From the NCBI RefSeq assembly GCF_009392895.1, contig NZ_CP045488.1:1054001-1118000 (forward strand): 64,000 bases of DNA. Direction: 5' to 3'. Under the pieces are notes generated by a model that saw nothing but the letters and a program-made list of their open reading frames with translations, did not search any database and was not told the origin of the DNA. The stretch is from Natronorubrum aibiense. Its GTDB lineage: Archaea; Halobacteriota; Halobacteria; Halobacteriales; Natrialbaceae. Shown here piece by piece: positions 54,090-63,779 of this stretch (the first letter of the stretch is position 1; each line of letters starts with the position of its first letter). A program made the position numbers and the translations under genes.

Positions 54090-54174
54090 TACGGTTTACC
54101 GTAGTCAATTACCGTTACCGCCGATCGCCGACCCGTTCTGGCGATCGGCGATAAATAGTCACAGCAATTCGTAT
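54089..54174. repeat. Palindromic intergenic repeat, copy 3
   Basis: 86 bp, starting at the PriL stop codon. The arms are less regular: ATACGGTTTACCGTAGTCAATTACCG... and ...ATAAATAGTCACAGCAATTCGTAT, with an inner pair CGCCGATCGCC/GGCGATCGGCG that is perfect. In reverse complement it aligns with copy 1 (ATACG, TGCTGT, ATTTA and AATTGAC in the same order). Confidence 0.75.
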
Positions 54175-54287
54175 GAGATGGGCTTCGATAGTAGCCACTG
54201 AACGTCCGTCTGACGACAACAGTTCGGCGCGTCGAGAAAGAGACTGCGTATCGAGTGTGTTCGTCGTGTGATGTCCGTCTGACCGGA

Positions 54288-54551
54288 TTAGAACGAACCC
54301 TGTGCGTCCGGATCGCCGTCCGTCTCGAGTCCGTCGTCGGGATCGTTCAGCACGTACGCCAGTGCGACGCCGACGGCAGTCAACAACACGATGAAGCCGA
54401 CGATCGCACCGACGAGTAGCTGCCCACCCTCGGGCGAGAGTCCGCCGTTGGTAGCACCGTACTGGGAGCCGATGCCGATCATGGCACCGAGCATCAAGAA
54501 GACGGCGGTGACGGCGACGACGATTTCGATGAGTTGCTCGCGCTCGACCAT
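54288..54551 (-). CDS. Small two-helix membrane protein
   Basis: An 87-residue protein starting MVEREQLIEI. Two hydrophobic helices (IVVAVTAVFLMLGAMIGIG and LLVGAIVGFIVLLTAVGVALAYV) flank a Gly-rich turn; the tail is acidic. It resembles haloarchaeal DUF7472-type proteins near priL, with no known function. I chose ATG 54551 because the longer reading is Arg/Pro-rich and atypical. Confidence 0.72.
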   Translation of the reverse strand: MVEREQLIEIVVAVTAVFLMLGAMIGIGSQYGATNGGLSPEGGQLLVGAIVGFIVLLTAVGVALAYVLNDPDDGLETDGDPDAQGSF

Positions 54552-54781
54552 TATCGATTCGATTCCGCTGACCGATGAAAAGCGCTTCGAAGGGCGTCTC
54601 GGTGACCCACGTTGCAGAAATGGTCGAGCCCCGGGGCTGAGACAGCCACACCCCTTATAAGCGGCCACCCGGCAGTTGTCGGCACATTCGTTATACCCCT
54701 CGAGTGCCTACTACTGTCGAATAGCCACCCGACCAGCCACGGCTGATCGGTCACCCGCCGATCGGCACACTCGACGCACCC

Positions 54782-55405
54782 ATGAACACAACAGCGTCAC
54801 CGAAAACCCCCCTGCCAGTACCGTCAGGCGACCGCCTGGAGGAGCGTTCGCGCCGAGCTCGTACCGAACCGATGTCGGTACTCCCGCTCGGCGACGGCCT
54901 CTACGAGGTCGAGTCAGCCAGCGATCACACGTATCTCGTCGACCTCGAGGGCGGTCGCTGTACCTGTCCAGATCACGTCTTTCGCAACGCCCGTTGTAAA
55001 CACATCCGCCGGGTCGCCATCGAAATCACCGAGGGTCGGACGCCGCCGCCGGGTGAGATTGCCGTCCCGTGTCACGATTGCGATGTGGCGGTGTTCGTCG
55101 ACGAAGACGACTCCGAGCCGTGCTACTGCGAGGAGCATACGATCTGGCCGGGCGATACGGTCGTCGACCGCGAAACCGGCGATCGGCTCACCGTCGTCGA
55201 CGTCTCCGTGCTGCGAGCCGACGCCGTCCGCGTCGACGCGGCCGGCTGTACCGTCGCCGAGTACGGCACGAACGAGAACTACGAGCCCGACGTGCCCGTC
55301 GTCGGGGCGATCTATCCGCATGCGACCGTGGCCCGCCACGGTGTCGTCCCCGAGTCGCTGAAGGTGTACGTCTTCCCGCGAACGCGACTCGAAAAGGAAC
55401 CGTAG
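54782..55405 (+). CDS. SWIM zinc-finger protein
   Basis: A 207-residue protein. After a charged N-terminus, YEVESASDHTYLVDLEGGRCTCPDHVFRNARCKHIRRV at ~40-78 is a SWIM finger (Cys60, Cys62, Cys72, His74), a DNA- or protein-binding module. A second group CHDCDVAVF...CYCEEH could form another zinc site. The C-terminal half has a beta-rich region (DTVVDRETGDRLTVVDVSVLRADAVRVDA). Function unknown. Confidence 0.88.
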   Translation: MNTTASPKTPLPVPSGDRLEERSRRARTEPMSVLPLGDGLYEVESASDHTYLVDLEGGRCTCPDHVFRNARCKHIRRVAIEITEGRTPPPGEIAVPCHDCDVAVFVDEDDSEPCYCEEHTIWPGDTVVDRETGDRLTVVDVSVLRADAVRVDAAGCTVAEYGTNENYEPDVPVVGAIYPHATVARHGVVPESLKVYVFPRTRLEKEP

Positions 55406-55532
55406 TCCGTTTTCAGATCACAGACCCGTCGTCGACGGCCGAACTGCGATCCTCGAGTCCAGAAACGACCGGAAACGAGTCTTCCGTTGACTCACGCCCG
55501 TTTTATTGTCGATAGCCAACAACCGACATAGT

Positions 55533-57365
55533 ATGGACGCGGGCATCGACTACGGCCGATTCGACGAGGGACGGGGCATCAACTACTGGAAACTCGATCA
55601 CACGATCAGGCGCGAACTTCGGCGCAGCTATACCGAAGACGAGTTCGAGTGGGCCGAATCGCGGCTCGCCGAGTTCGGTGACCTCGTCGGCCACACCATC
55701 GCCGACAACGCCGATTACATCGACGATCACGGGCCGGAACTCGAGCCCTACGACAAACACGGCGAGGTGCACAATTACGTCCGCTACCCGGCCGAGCAAC
55801 TCGAGAACGAGCGACTGGTTTACGAGATGGGCATCGTCGCAGACGCGTTCGATGCTCCACCGGGGCGGGACGAACCGATGCCGTTGTCGCACAACCTCGC
55901 GATGCAGTATCTGCTGTGTTATGCCGACCCCGGCTTCGACTGCCCGGTAGCGATGACCGCTGGCGCGGCGCTCGTCTTGGAGAAGTTCGACGACGGCTCA
56001 CTCTCGGCGTACTACGAGGGGTTGACGAGCCGCAACTACAATGACCTCATCGAGGGGGCGATGTTCCTCACCGAAAAGCAAGGCGGCAGCGACGTCGGCG
56101 CGAACGAAACGCGAGCCGAGTACGACGAGGACGAGGGCTGCTGGCGGCTGGACGGCGAAAAGTGGTTCTGCTCGAATATCGACGCCGAAGGCACACTCGC
56201 ACTCGCCCGGACCGACGACGCCCCCGAGGGAACGGCCGGGCTCTCGATGTTTCTCGTTCCCCACGCCTATCCGGACCTCGAGAGCGGTCCCTACACCAAA
56301 GGCGACCGCCTCGAGGACGGCCCACTCGCACCCGAGGCGGTCAACGACCAGCTGTATCGCCGCCTCAAGGACAAACTCGGCACCATCTCGGTCCCGACGG
56401 GCGAAGTCGAGTTCGACGGCACGAAAGCCCTCCTCGTCGGCGAACAGGAACGCGGGTTCAAACAGATGGCCGAGATGCTCAACCTCGAGCGACTGTCGAA
56501 CGCCGCGGCCTCCTGTGGCATCATCGGTCGGGTGTTGCTCGAGAGCAAGACCTACGCGGCAAACCGCGATGCGTTCGGCGATACGATCGACCAGTACCCG
56601 CTAATGCGGGCAGATTTGGTCGATATGGCCGTCGACCACGAGGCTGCGGTGGCGTACGTTTTCGAGACCGCGCGGCTGTTTTCGGCACGCGAGCGGGCCG
56701 AGCGCGCTGGGCGAGATGCTGACGAGACCTACCGCTTGCTGCGACTGCTGATTCCGATCGCGAAGCTGCGAACTGCCCGGATGGCCGTCGAGACGGCTTC
56801 CTACGGCATGGAGATCCACGGCGGCAACGGCTACGTGAACGACTTCGTCACGAACCGCCTGCTCCGGGATGCGCAGGTGCTGCCGATCTGGGAAGGCACC
56901 GAGAACATCCTCTCGCTGGACGTGCTCCGCGCGCTCGAGCGCGAGGACGCTCACGAACCGCTGTTCGAGACGATCGAGGACCGGCTCGCGAGCGTGTCGC
57001 ATCCAACGCTCGCCGGGCCCGCCGAGACGGTCGAAGCCGAGTACCACGACCTTGCGGGCGCGCTCGCGACGCTGGCGACCGAGGACGCGGAATACGCCCA
57101 GCTACGGGCCAAGGAACTGGCACACTACGTTTTCGATGTCTTTACTGCGGCGCAGTTGCTCGAGCAAGCCCAGACGCAACTCGAAGCGGGGAACGGACGG
57201 CTGGCACTGGTCGCTCGACGGTTCGTCGCAAACGAACTCGAGACACGAGACGCACGCGGAATCGCGAGTGGCGATCAGCTGGCGCTCAAAGCGTTCGACT
57301 CGATCGTGCGGTACGCGCCGGTCGATCCCGAGACGCTGACGGAGACGATCGGAGTGGACGACTGA
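55533..57365 (+). CDS. Acyl-CoA dehydrogenase
   Basis: A 610-residue flavoprotein of the acyl-CoA dehydrogenase superfamily. MFLTEKQGGSDVGANETRA and WRLDGEKWFCSN are the central FAD-contact segments; RLSNAAASCGIIGRVLLESKTYAANR and IHGGNGYVNDFVTNRLLRDAQVLPIWEGTENI mark the C-terminal helical domain. Length and a ~90-residue N-terminal extension resemble the AidB/long-form subgroup. Substrate unknown. Start MDAGIDYGRFDEGRGINYW is the plausible one. Confidence 0.92.
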   Translation: MDAGIDYGRFDEGRGINYWKLDHTIRRELRRSYTEDEFEWAESRLAEFGDLVGHTIADNADYIDDHGPELEPYDKHGEVHNYVRYPAEQLENERLVYEMGIVADAFDAPPGRDEPMPLSHNLAMQYLLCYADPGFDCPVAMTAGAALVLEKFDDGSLSAYYEGLTSRNYNDLIEGAMFLTEKQGGSDVGANETRAEYDEDEGCWRLDGEKWFCSNIDAEGTLALARTDDAPEGTAGLSMFLVPHAYPDLESGPYTKGDRLEDGPLAPEAVNDQLYRRLKDKLGTISVPTGEVEFDGTKALLVGEQERGFKQMAEMLNLERLSNAAASCGIIGRVLLESKTYAANRDAFGDTIDQYPLMRADLVDMAVDHEAAVAYVFETARLFSARERAERAGRDADETYRLLRLLIPIAKLRTARMAVETASYGMEIHGGNGYVNDFVTNRLLRDAQVLPIWEGTENILSLDVLRALEREDAHEPLFETIEDRLASVSHPTLAGPAETVEAEYHDLAGALATLATEDAEYAQLRAKELAHYVFDVFTAAQLLEQAQTQLEAGNGRLALVARRFVANELETRDARGIASGDQLALKAFDSIVRYAPVDPETLTETIGVDD

Positions 57366-57375
57366 CCGCACACCT

Positions 57376-57897
57376 TCACTCGAGCAGCGTCGCGGCTTCC
57401 TCGATCTCCATGACGCCCTGTTCGACGGCCGTGAGCACGCGAAGCACGTCCTCGTCCGGCCCGTCGTCGCCGTCGTCGCCGAGCTCCGCTAAAGTGACCT
57501 TCTCCGAGCGGCCGACGAACTCGGCGAAGTCGGTGCCGTCGGCGAGTGCGGTTTCCTTTTTGACCCGGTAGTTGCCGCCGTCGGTAACGTAGAGGTCGGC
57601 AGGGTGGAAGAAATACCAGTCCTCGCGGTCGAAGCGGACGCCGATCCGGGGTTTCGCGCCGAAGTTCTGTGCGAAGTACGTCAGCGCTTCGACCTCCTCA
57701 CCGGTGAGGTAGATCGGGTCGCCGGCGCTGGATTTGGCCTCGATCGCGTAGAACCGCTCGCCGTCGCCGGCGAGCACGTCGGGGAGTTCGCGTTCCGTCG
57801 CCGAGCCGCTTGCGGGGGCGCGCATCACCGCGAAACCGGCCGCATCGAGTTCGTTGACGAGTTCCCGTTCGCGGCGGTCGCCCTTCGCCTGAGACAT
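57376..57897 (-). CDS. hjc: Holliday junction resolvase Hjc
   Basis: A 173-residue structure-specific endonuclease that cuts four-way junctions. The catalytic set fits the archaeal Hjc nuclease core: Glu10 in KGDRREREL, Asp40 in PDVLAG, and Glu53 and Lys55 in AIEAKSS. The C-terminal ~50 residues beyond the core are acidic and specific to haloarchaea. It is convergent with the acyl-CoA dehydrogenase gene, 10 bp away. Confidence 0.93.
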   Translation of the reverse strand: MSQAKGDRRERELVNELDAAGFAVMRAPASGSATERELPDVLAGDGERFYAIEAKSSAGDPIYLTGEEVEALTYFAQNFGAKPRIGVRFDREDWYFFHPADLYVTDGGNYRVKKETALADGTDFAEFVGRSEKVTLAELGDDGDDGPDEDVLRVLTAVEQGVMEIEEAATLLE

Positions 57898-58017
57898 ACC
57901 GGACTCTCGCCGGCGACCGGTAATAAAAGAACGGACGGCACGGCGGAACGGAGACGGATGGCGATGTGGGTGGTCGACGGTGGGTGAAAACAGCGAACGG
58001 CCCTCGAGCGCTGGCGG

Positions 58018-58830
58018 CTACAGCGGAACGGCCGCGACGGCCTCGAGCAGCATCGACGGAGCTGGTTCAGCCGTCTCGATGTCGTACTCGACGGCGAGAT
58101 AGAGGACGCCGAACTGGAAGGCGTTCAGTGCGGCGTGGGACGCAATCGGCACGACGAGGTTGTCGGTTTTCGCGTAGAGGTAGCCGAAGATGAGCGCGCC
58201 GCCGAACATGATCGCAAGCGAAGAGGCAGTCGCGAGCATCGAGTCGGCAAGGGTCACGTACATCGGGAAGTGAACGAGCGCGAAGATGGTACTCGCGAGC
58301 ACGACAGCCTGCATCCGCGTGAACGCATCGTAGAGGCGCTTCTGGACGACGTTCCGGAACAGGAACTCCTCGGCCGGCGCGTTGAAGAAAAAGACGATGA
58401 CGATCATGATCAGGATCATCGTCTGGTCTTGGCCGACGACCTCGACGACGTTACTCTCCGCGGCCGGCACCGAGAGGAGTTGCAGGAGGATGTTGATGCC
58501 GAACAAAAACAGGAGGCTAGCGACGATCCCGCCGAGGACGTACCACCAGCCCGTTTTCGTCGGCATGCGGAGGTCGACGTACGACCAGCCGCGGCCGGTG
58601 GCGGCGAGATAGACCCCCCCTGCCAACGCCATGCCGACGAAGTTCAAGATCAGATATAGCGTTCGGCTCTCGATCGAGGCGTTACCGACTCCCTCGAGCA
58701 GCGCTGGGTCGATAAGCATCGCTGGAACCGTCGCGATACTGGCCCCGACGAGTCCGAAAATCGTTAGTCCGACGGCGACGAGCGTCGATCGAAGCGGCGC
58801 ACCGTCACGATGTTGGGAGGACGTCTCCAT
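58018..58830 (-). CDS. CPBP family intramembrane glutamic protease
   Basis: A 270-residue polytopic membrane protein of the CPBP/Rce1 (CAAX-protease-like) family. The catalytic EEFLFRN (Glu154-Glu155, Arg159) and the histidine motifs ALVHFPM (His187) and SHAALNAFQFG near 230 are present in the family order. About seven or eight helices. The substrate is unknown; bacteriocin immunity or membrane protein processing is suggested for relatives. It is on the same strand and downstream of the giant regulator gene. Confidence 0.92.
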   Translation of the reverse strand: METSSQHRDGAPLRSTLVAVGLTIFGLVGASIATVPAMLIDPALLEGVGNASIESRTLYLILNFVGMALAGGVYLAATGRGWSYVDLRMPTKTGWWYVLGGIVASLLFLFGINILLQLLSVPAAESNVVEVVGQDQTMILIMIVIVFFFNAPAEEFLFRNVVQKRLYDAFTRMQAVVLASTIFALVHFPMYVTLADSMLATASSLAIMFGGALIFGYLYAKTDNLVVPIASHAALNAFQFGVLYLAVEYDIETAEPAPSMLLEAVAAVPL

Positions 58831-58974
58831 ACGCAGGTCTATGGGTGCGTCCTCCTTGGGTGTTCCTTTCGCCGAACTCGTGTAACCCGGCGTGCGGTGT
58901 GCGGCGAGCCGATGACACGCGTCACGGCGACGGGTCGCCCACGGCCCGTGGACGGGAGTTTCAACAACTCCACG

Positions 58975-61900
58975 CTACACCCCTTCAGCGAGAAGTAGCG
59001 GTTCGTCCTCGAACAACTGCTCGAGCAGTCTCTGTTGGCCGATGCGGAGATGGCGGTTGACCGTCGGCTGGGTGACCTCGAGCATAGCGGCGATCTCCTC
59101 GCCGGTACTCTCGCGAGGCCACTCGAAAAAGCCGGCCAGATACGCCGTCCGGAGCACCTCGAACTGGCGGTCGGTCAGTTCGTCGAACAGCGACGTCACC
59201 AGTTCCTGTCTGGTGTGTGTCGTCCGCTGGACGTGCCGGCGCGACCGTAACTCGACGGCGTCGTAGTGGTCCTCGAGCATCTCGACGAACTCGCGAACGT
59301 CGGTCGTCGTCGGCACGTCGACGGTGATGTCGATCGACGTGCCGGTGGCGCGGATCGATCGTGGGCTGGCCCCGTGGCGAACCAGTCGCGAGGCGACGAC
59401 ATCGCCAGAGACGGTCGCCTCGAACAGACAGTCGCCGTCGGACTCGGTGACAAGTCGAGACCCCGTCACGGAGACGAGCGTCTCGAGGACGTCCTCGACG
59501 TCGGCCGCCGGGACGCCGCTGGTCTCGAAAAAGAGGACCGTTTCCGCCCCCGAATGAGTCCCGAGTCCTTGGTAAACGACGTCCGCACCGGTCGCGGACG
59601 CGATCCGAGACAGAATGTCGTCGGCGGCCTCGAGGTCGAGCGAGAGTTCGACGAGTGTCTCGGCGTGGAGCGCTTCCTGCGTTTTCGCCGCGTTGATGGC
59701 GTTCGCGATCCCCTCCCCGAGTTCCGCGAACACGGTGCGCTCGAGGTCACCGAACGCGTCCGGTTCGTCCGCGTAGACCGTCAGGACGCCGTAGCCGTAC
59801 TCCTCGAAGGCGATCGGCACTGAGACGACCGATTGGAAGCCCGCATCGAGGGCGCTCCGTCGCCACGGCTCGCGTTTGAGGCCGTCGACGACGTTTTCGA
59901 CGACCGTCGGCGTCTCCGAGCGAACCGTCTGGAGTGCCGGCTCGCCGGCGTCGGCTTCGAGATCGAGCGAGAGCGTGTCCAGATACTCCGGTTCGGTCCC
60001 GGCCCAGCTGCGTGGCTCGAGCGTCGTCCCGGTCGCATCGAGCGCGCCGATCCAGGCGAACGAGACCGTCTCGGCCTCGAGGAGCCGCTCCGGAACGGTT
60101 CGCTCGATTTCGCTGCGGCTGTCGGCACCGATGAGCGAGCGGTCGATTCCTCTGATGATCTCGGTGATCTGGATCTGGCGTCGAAGGCGGCTGTTCTGGG
60201 CTTCCAGTTCCGCGTCGCGGTCGAGCAGGGTCGCCTCGCTCTCGAGGCGGTCGAACGCTGCCTCGGTCGTCGCGACGAGCGTCTCGACGAACTGGCGCGT
60301 CTCGTCGTCGATCGTTGACGGTGGCGCGAGCAGGACGAACACGCCGTGGTTGCCGATCGGAACCAACAATCCACCCGAGATCTCGTCGCCGAACAGGGGC
60401 GCTCGACCGTCGATATCGGTGTCGTCGACGACCGTCTGGGTTCCCGTTACGTACGTGTTCCAGAGGACGGAGTCGTCGTCACCGACGGCGACCGACGGGC
60501 TCCCAGTAGATCGCACCTCGAACTCGGGCGTCGAGGCGACCGATTCGAATCGATTCGTCTCGCCATCGAGCAGATAGACGCTCGCACTGCCCGACTCGAG
60601 TAACTCCGCGGCCGTCTCGACGACGAGTTCGGCGACCGCAGGCGTCGTCTCCGCGTTGAGCAGTCCGCGAGCCGTCTCGTGAAGCGACTCGAGCGCCAGT
60701 TCTCGGCGCTTCTGGTCGGTGATATCCTGCACCGAGCCCCGGTAGGTGCGGAGGTCGCCGTCGTCGTCGTGGATCGGTTCGCCCATCGCCCGCACCCACG
60801 TCGTGTCGTCCGCGTCGGTGTCCAGTCGTGCTTCCAACGCGTAGTCCGTCTCGGTCTCGATCGCAGTCTCGAGTTGGTCGCGGACGCGCGGTCGGTCATC
60901 CGGATGGTAGCAGTCGATCGTCGTCTCGAGGGTCGGCGTCACGTCGCGAGACAGCCCGTGCAGACGGTACAGTTCCTCGGTCCAGGTCGCTTCCGGCGGG
61001 GTGGCGCTGATGTCGAGTTCCCAGCCGCCGACTTTCGCCATCCGCTGGACGCGCTCTAACAGATCCGTCGATCGCTCGAGTTCGCGTTCGCGCTCCTTGC
61101 GCTCAGTGATGTCGCGGATGACGCCCGCGGTTCCGGTGAACTCGCCGTCGTCCATCGGTAACAGAGCGACGTGTGTCTCCGTCTCGATCGTGTCGCCGTC
61201 CGCAGTGATAATATCGCCCTCAAAGGCCTCGTACGGCGTCCCCTCCCGAAGGAGGTCACGAACCAGCTCTCTGGCCAGTTCGAGTTCGTCCGGTGGCAGG
61301 AGATCCGAGACGTCGGTACCGATCAGCTCCGTCGGCTCGTAGCCCGCGAGCGGTTCCATCGCATCGTTGACAAACTGGAACGTTCCCGAGGCATCGAGCG
61401 TGTAGACGGGGTCACCGATCGCCTGAATGATCGTCTCGTAGCGCTCGAGTTCGCGTTCACGTTGCTTGCGCTCGGTGATGTCGTTGTTGATCCCGACCAT
61501 GCGTTGGCGCCCGTCTTCGCCGGTCACCAGCCGGCCGCGAGCGCCGACCCAGATCCACTCCCCGTTCTCGTGGCGCATTCTGAACCCGTGTTGATACAGC
61601 TCGTCGTTCTCGATCGCACGCTGGAGTTCCCGCTCGATCCGCTCGAGGTCGTCCGGATGGATCCGTTGTCTGAAGACGCCGTACGTGCCACCGAATGCGC
61701 CGGGTTCGAGACCGACGATCCGTTCGAGCGTCTCGCTCCACTCGAGGTCGCCCGTTTCCAGATCCAACTCCCAGATACCCGTGTTCGTCCCCTCGAGTGC
61801 GAGCTCGAGGCGCCGTTTCGTCTCGCGCAGGTCCCGTTCACGTCGCTTTCGGTCGGTAATGTCCTGTATCGAGCCGCGGAGTCTGACGACCTCGCCGTCC

Positions 61901-63384
61901 TCGCGGACCGGCTCGCCGATGGCCCGGACCCAGCGCTCGTCGTCGCCGTCGGCCGGGACGATCCGGAGTTCGAGATCGTACGGTTCACCTGGTTCGATCG
62001 CGCGGTCGACCGCCGATCGGAGCTCGTCCCGATCGTCCGGGTGATAGAACTCGATCGCCTCCGAGAGTCCGACGTCGGGATCGGGCTCGAGACCGTAAAT
62101 TCGGGCGACTTCCTCGGACCACTTGAGATCGTGAGACTCCTCACGAACGTCGAGTTCCCAGGCCCCGACCGTGGCCAACTGCTGGGACTGCTCGAGCAAT
62201 CGGGTGGTGCGCTCGAGTTCGCGCTCGTTTTCGACCCGTTCGGTGACGTCGGTGATGACCCCCTCGATCGCCTCGAGCGAGCCGTCGTCGTCGAAGATGC
62301 CGCGGCCGCGTTCGATGACCCAGCGGCGCTCCCCGTCGGCTGTCTCGATCGGGAACGTCGTGTGAAACAGCTCCCGCTGGGAAACGGCATCCCGTACGAT
62401 CTCCCAGCGGTCGTCGTGGCCCTCGAGTACTACATCCGAAAACCAGTCGACGTCGTCGCCGATGAGTTCGTCCGCCTCGTAACCGGTCAGCTCACGACAG
62501 CCGTCACTGACGAACTCGAACGAACAATCGCGCCCGGTTCGACAGCGGTAGACCATCCCCGGGAGGTTGCTCATCAGCGTCGTCAGCTGGCGCTCGCGTT
62601 CGCGAAGGGTTTGCTCGCGTTCCTTGCGGTCGGTGATGTCTCGGCTAATCACGAGAAAGCGATCCTCGTCCCCGAGGTCGGCTCGAATGAGGTGGATCTC
62701 GACGGGAAGCGTCGAGCCGTCGCGGCGTCGATACTGCCCCTCGAACTTCCGCCGGCTGTCAACTGACACGCTCTCGAGGAGCGCCCGAACGTCGGCTGCG
62801 TCGAACAACTCGTCGTGTTTCCAGATCTTCGTTCCGAGCAGGTCGTCCTCGGTATATCCAAGTTCGTCACAGAACCGCTGGTTCACGTCGACGATCGTCC
62901 CGTCGGTATCGAGCACGTCGATCATATCGGGTGAGCGTTCGAACAGCGCCTCGAGCCGTGCGCTCGGCGTCTCCGATCGTCGCTCGCGCTCGGCCAGCCG
63001 GCGTTCTCGCTTCTCGACTGCCGTCGCCATCGCGTCGACGGCGTCAGCCAGTCGACCGAGGTCGTCGTTTCGCTCGGGATCGACGGAGACGCCGTCGTTT
63101 CGAATCCGGGCCGCTCGGTCGGCTTCGGTGTCCGTCGGCGATCGCTCGTCGTCGATCGACGCTGCCAATGCTTCGACGTCGGCTGTCAGTCGTTCGATCA
63201 CCGTCTCGCGGCTGCCACCACCGTGGACGGCGAGTCCGACGAGCAGTGGCGACCCGATCGGTAATTCCGGGCCCGGTCCCACGACCGAAAGCAGCGAGAC
63301 GACACCGATTCCAAATACGAAAAGCAGCGTCTGCCGATCAGCGACGGGGTTGAGTGAAGTCCCACGAAACGACGGGAAAGCCAT
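58975..63384 (-). CDS. Multi-PAS/GAF bacterio-opsin activator-type regulator
   Basis: A 1469-residue sensor-regulator. A hydrophobic helix at ~18-37 and perhaps a second at ~43-56 anchor the N-terminus. Then come six PAS domains (about 145-255, 262-385, 390-520, 520-650, 650-775, 775-905), two GAF domains (about 905-1040 and 1075-1235), a bacterio-opsin activator PAS/GAF region (~1240-1390) and a C-terminal HTH-10 DNA-binding domain (~1400-1455; LTDRQFEVLRTAYLAGFFEWPR). There is no kinase or receiver, so it is a one-component transcription regulator acting directly on DNA. Its target may be neighbouring genes; the ligands are unknown. It is the longest gene in the window. Confidence 0.92.
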   Translation of the reverse strand: MAFPSFRGTSLNPVADRQTLLFVFGIGVVSLLSVVGPGPELPIGSPLLVGLAVHGGGSRETVIERLTADVEALAASIDDERSPTDTEADRAARIRNDGVSVDPERNDDLGRLADAVDAMATAVEKRERRLAERERRSETPSARLEALFERSPDMIDVLDTDGTIVDVNQRFCDELGYTEDDLLGTKIWKHDELFDAADVRALLESVSVDSRRKFEGQYRRRDGSTLPVEIHLIRADLGDEDRFLVISRDITDRKEREQTLRERERQLTTLMSNLPGMVYRCRTGRDCSFEFVSDGCRELTGYEADELIGDDVDWFSDVVLEGHDDRWEIVRDAVSQRELFHTTFPIETADGERRWVIERGRGIFDDDGSLEAIEGVITDVTERVENERELERTTRLLEQSQQLATVGAWELDVREESHDLKWSEEVARIYGLEPDPDVGLSEAIEFYHPDDRDELRSAVDRAIEPGEPYDLELRIVPADGDDERWVRAIGEPVREDGEVVRLRGSIQDITDRKRRERDLRETKRRLELALEGTNTGIWELDLETGDLEWSETLERIVGLEPGAFGGTYGVFRQRIHPDDLERIERELQRAIENDELYQHGFRMRHENGEWIWVGARGRLVTGEDGRQRMVGINNDITERKQRERELERYETIIQAIGDPVYTLDASGTFQFVNDAMEPLAGYEPTELIGTDVSDLLPPDELELARELVRDLLREGTPYEAFEGDIITADGDTIETETHVALLPMDDGEFTGTAGVIRDITERKERERELERSTDLLERVQRMAKVGGWELDISATPPEATWTEELYRLHGLSRDVTPTLETTIDCYHPDDRPRVRDQLETAIETETDYALEARLDTDADDTTWVRAMGEPIHDDDGDLRTYRGSVQDITDQKRRELALESLHETARGLLNAETTPAVAELVVETAAELLESGSASVYLLDGETNRFESVASTPEFEVRSTGSPSVAVGDDDSVLWNTYVTGTQTVVDDTDIDGRAPLFGDEISGGLLVPIGNHGVFVLLAPPSTIDDETRQFVETLVATTEAAFDRLESEATLLDRDAELEAQNSRLRRQIQITEIIRGIDRSLIGADSRSEIERTVPERLLEAETVSFAWIGALDATGTTLEPRSWAGTEPEYLDTLSLDLEADAGEPALQTVRSETPTVVENVVDGLKREPWRRSALDAGFQSVVSVPIAFEEYGYGVLTVYADEPDAFGDLERTVFAELGEGIANAINAAKTQEALHAETLVELSLDLEAADDILSRIASATGADVVYQGLGTHSGAETVLFFETSGVPAADVEDVLETLVSVTGSRLVTESDGDCLFEATVSGDVVASRLVRHGASPRSIRATGTSIDITVDVPTTTDVREFVEMLEDHYDAVELRSRRHVQRTTHTRQELVTSLFDELTDRQFEVLRTAYLAGFFEWPRESTGEEIAAMLEVTQPTVNRHLRIGQQRLLEQLFEDEPLLLAEGV

Positions 63385-63570
63385 AGGCAGAGTACGAAGC
63401 CATCACAGATGATATGAGTGGTTTATATCCTTTAGAGGATGGTAATAGATTTACATTTATACCAAAAATCATCTATAAGGTTAGATGTATTATATATAAT
63501 CGAGCGCTCGGAGTCCGGTTTAGCGCATTTTCTCCTCGAGTCCGTCTCTATCTTTCTGCGAGGAGAGAAT

Positions 63571-63643
63571 CCCGTCGTTTACGGCGTTGACGAGAGCGGA
63601 GCTCTCGTTCGCACATCAGAACGCAAAGCGTTCTGAGGACGGG
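63571..63643. repeat. Nested hairpins, TnpB right-end-like
   Basis: CCCGTC (63571-63576) pairs with GACGGG (63638-63643), enclosing ACGAGAGC-GGA-GCTCTCGT (63590-63608) and AGAACGC-AAA-GCGTTCT (63618-63634). The following GAGTGAATCTGAC resembles the termini of haloarchaeal IS1341-type elements. Confidence 0.55.
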
Positions 63644-63779
63644 AGTGAATCTGACAACGCCAACACAACCACCGTTCAGCAGCAGAATGTATATATAAGT
63701 CGAATCGCTCCGTAGCATGACGTACACCGAGGCGGTCACACCGCCCACTCAAATGCACAATATCGGGACTCCGAGACCT

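Noticed and set aside
61171-62766. 531-codon open frame on the plus strand opposite the giant regulator
   Set aside because: High GC produces long antisense frames; the minus frame contains PAS, GAF and HTH domains and this one has none.
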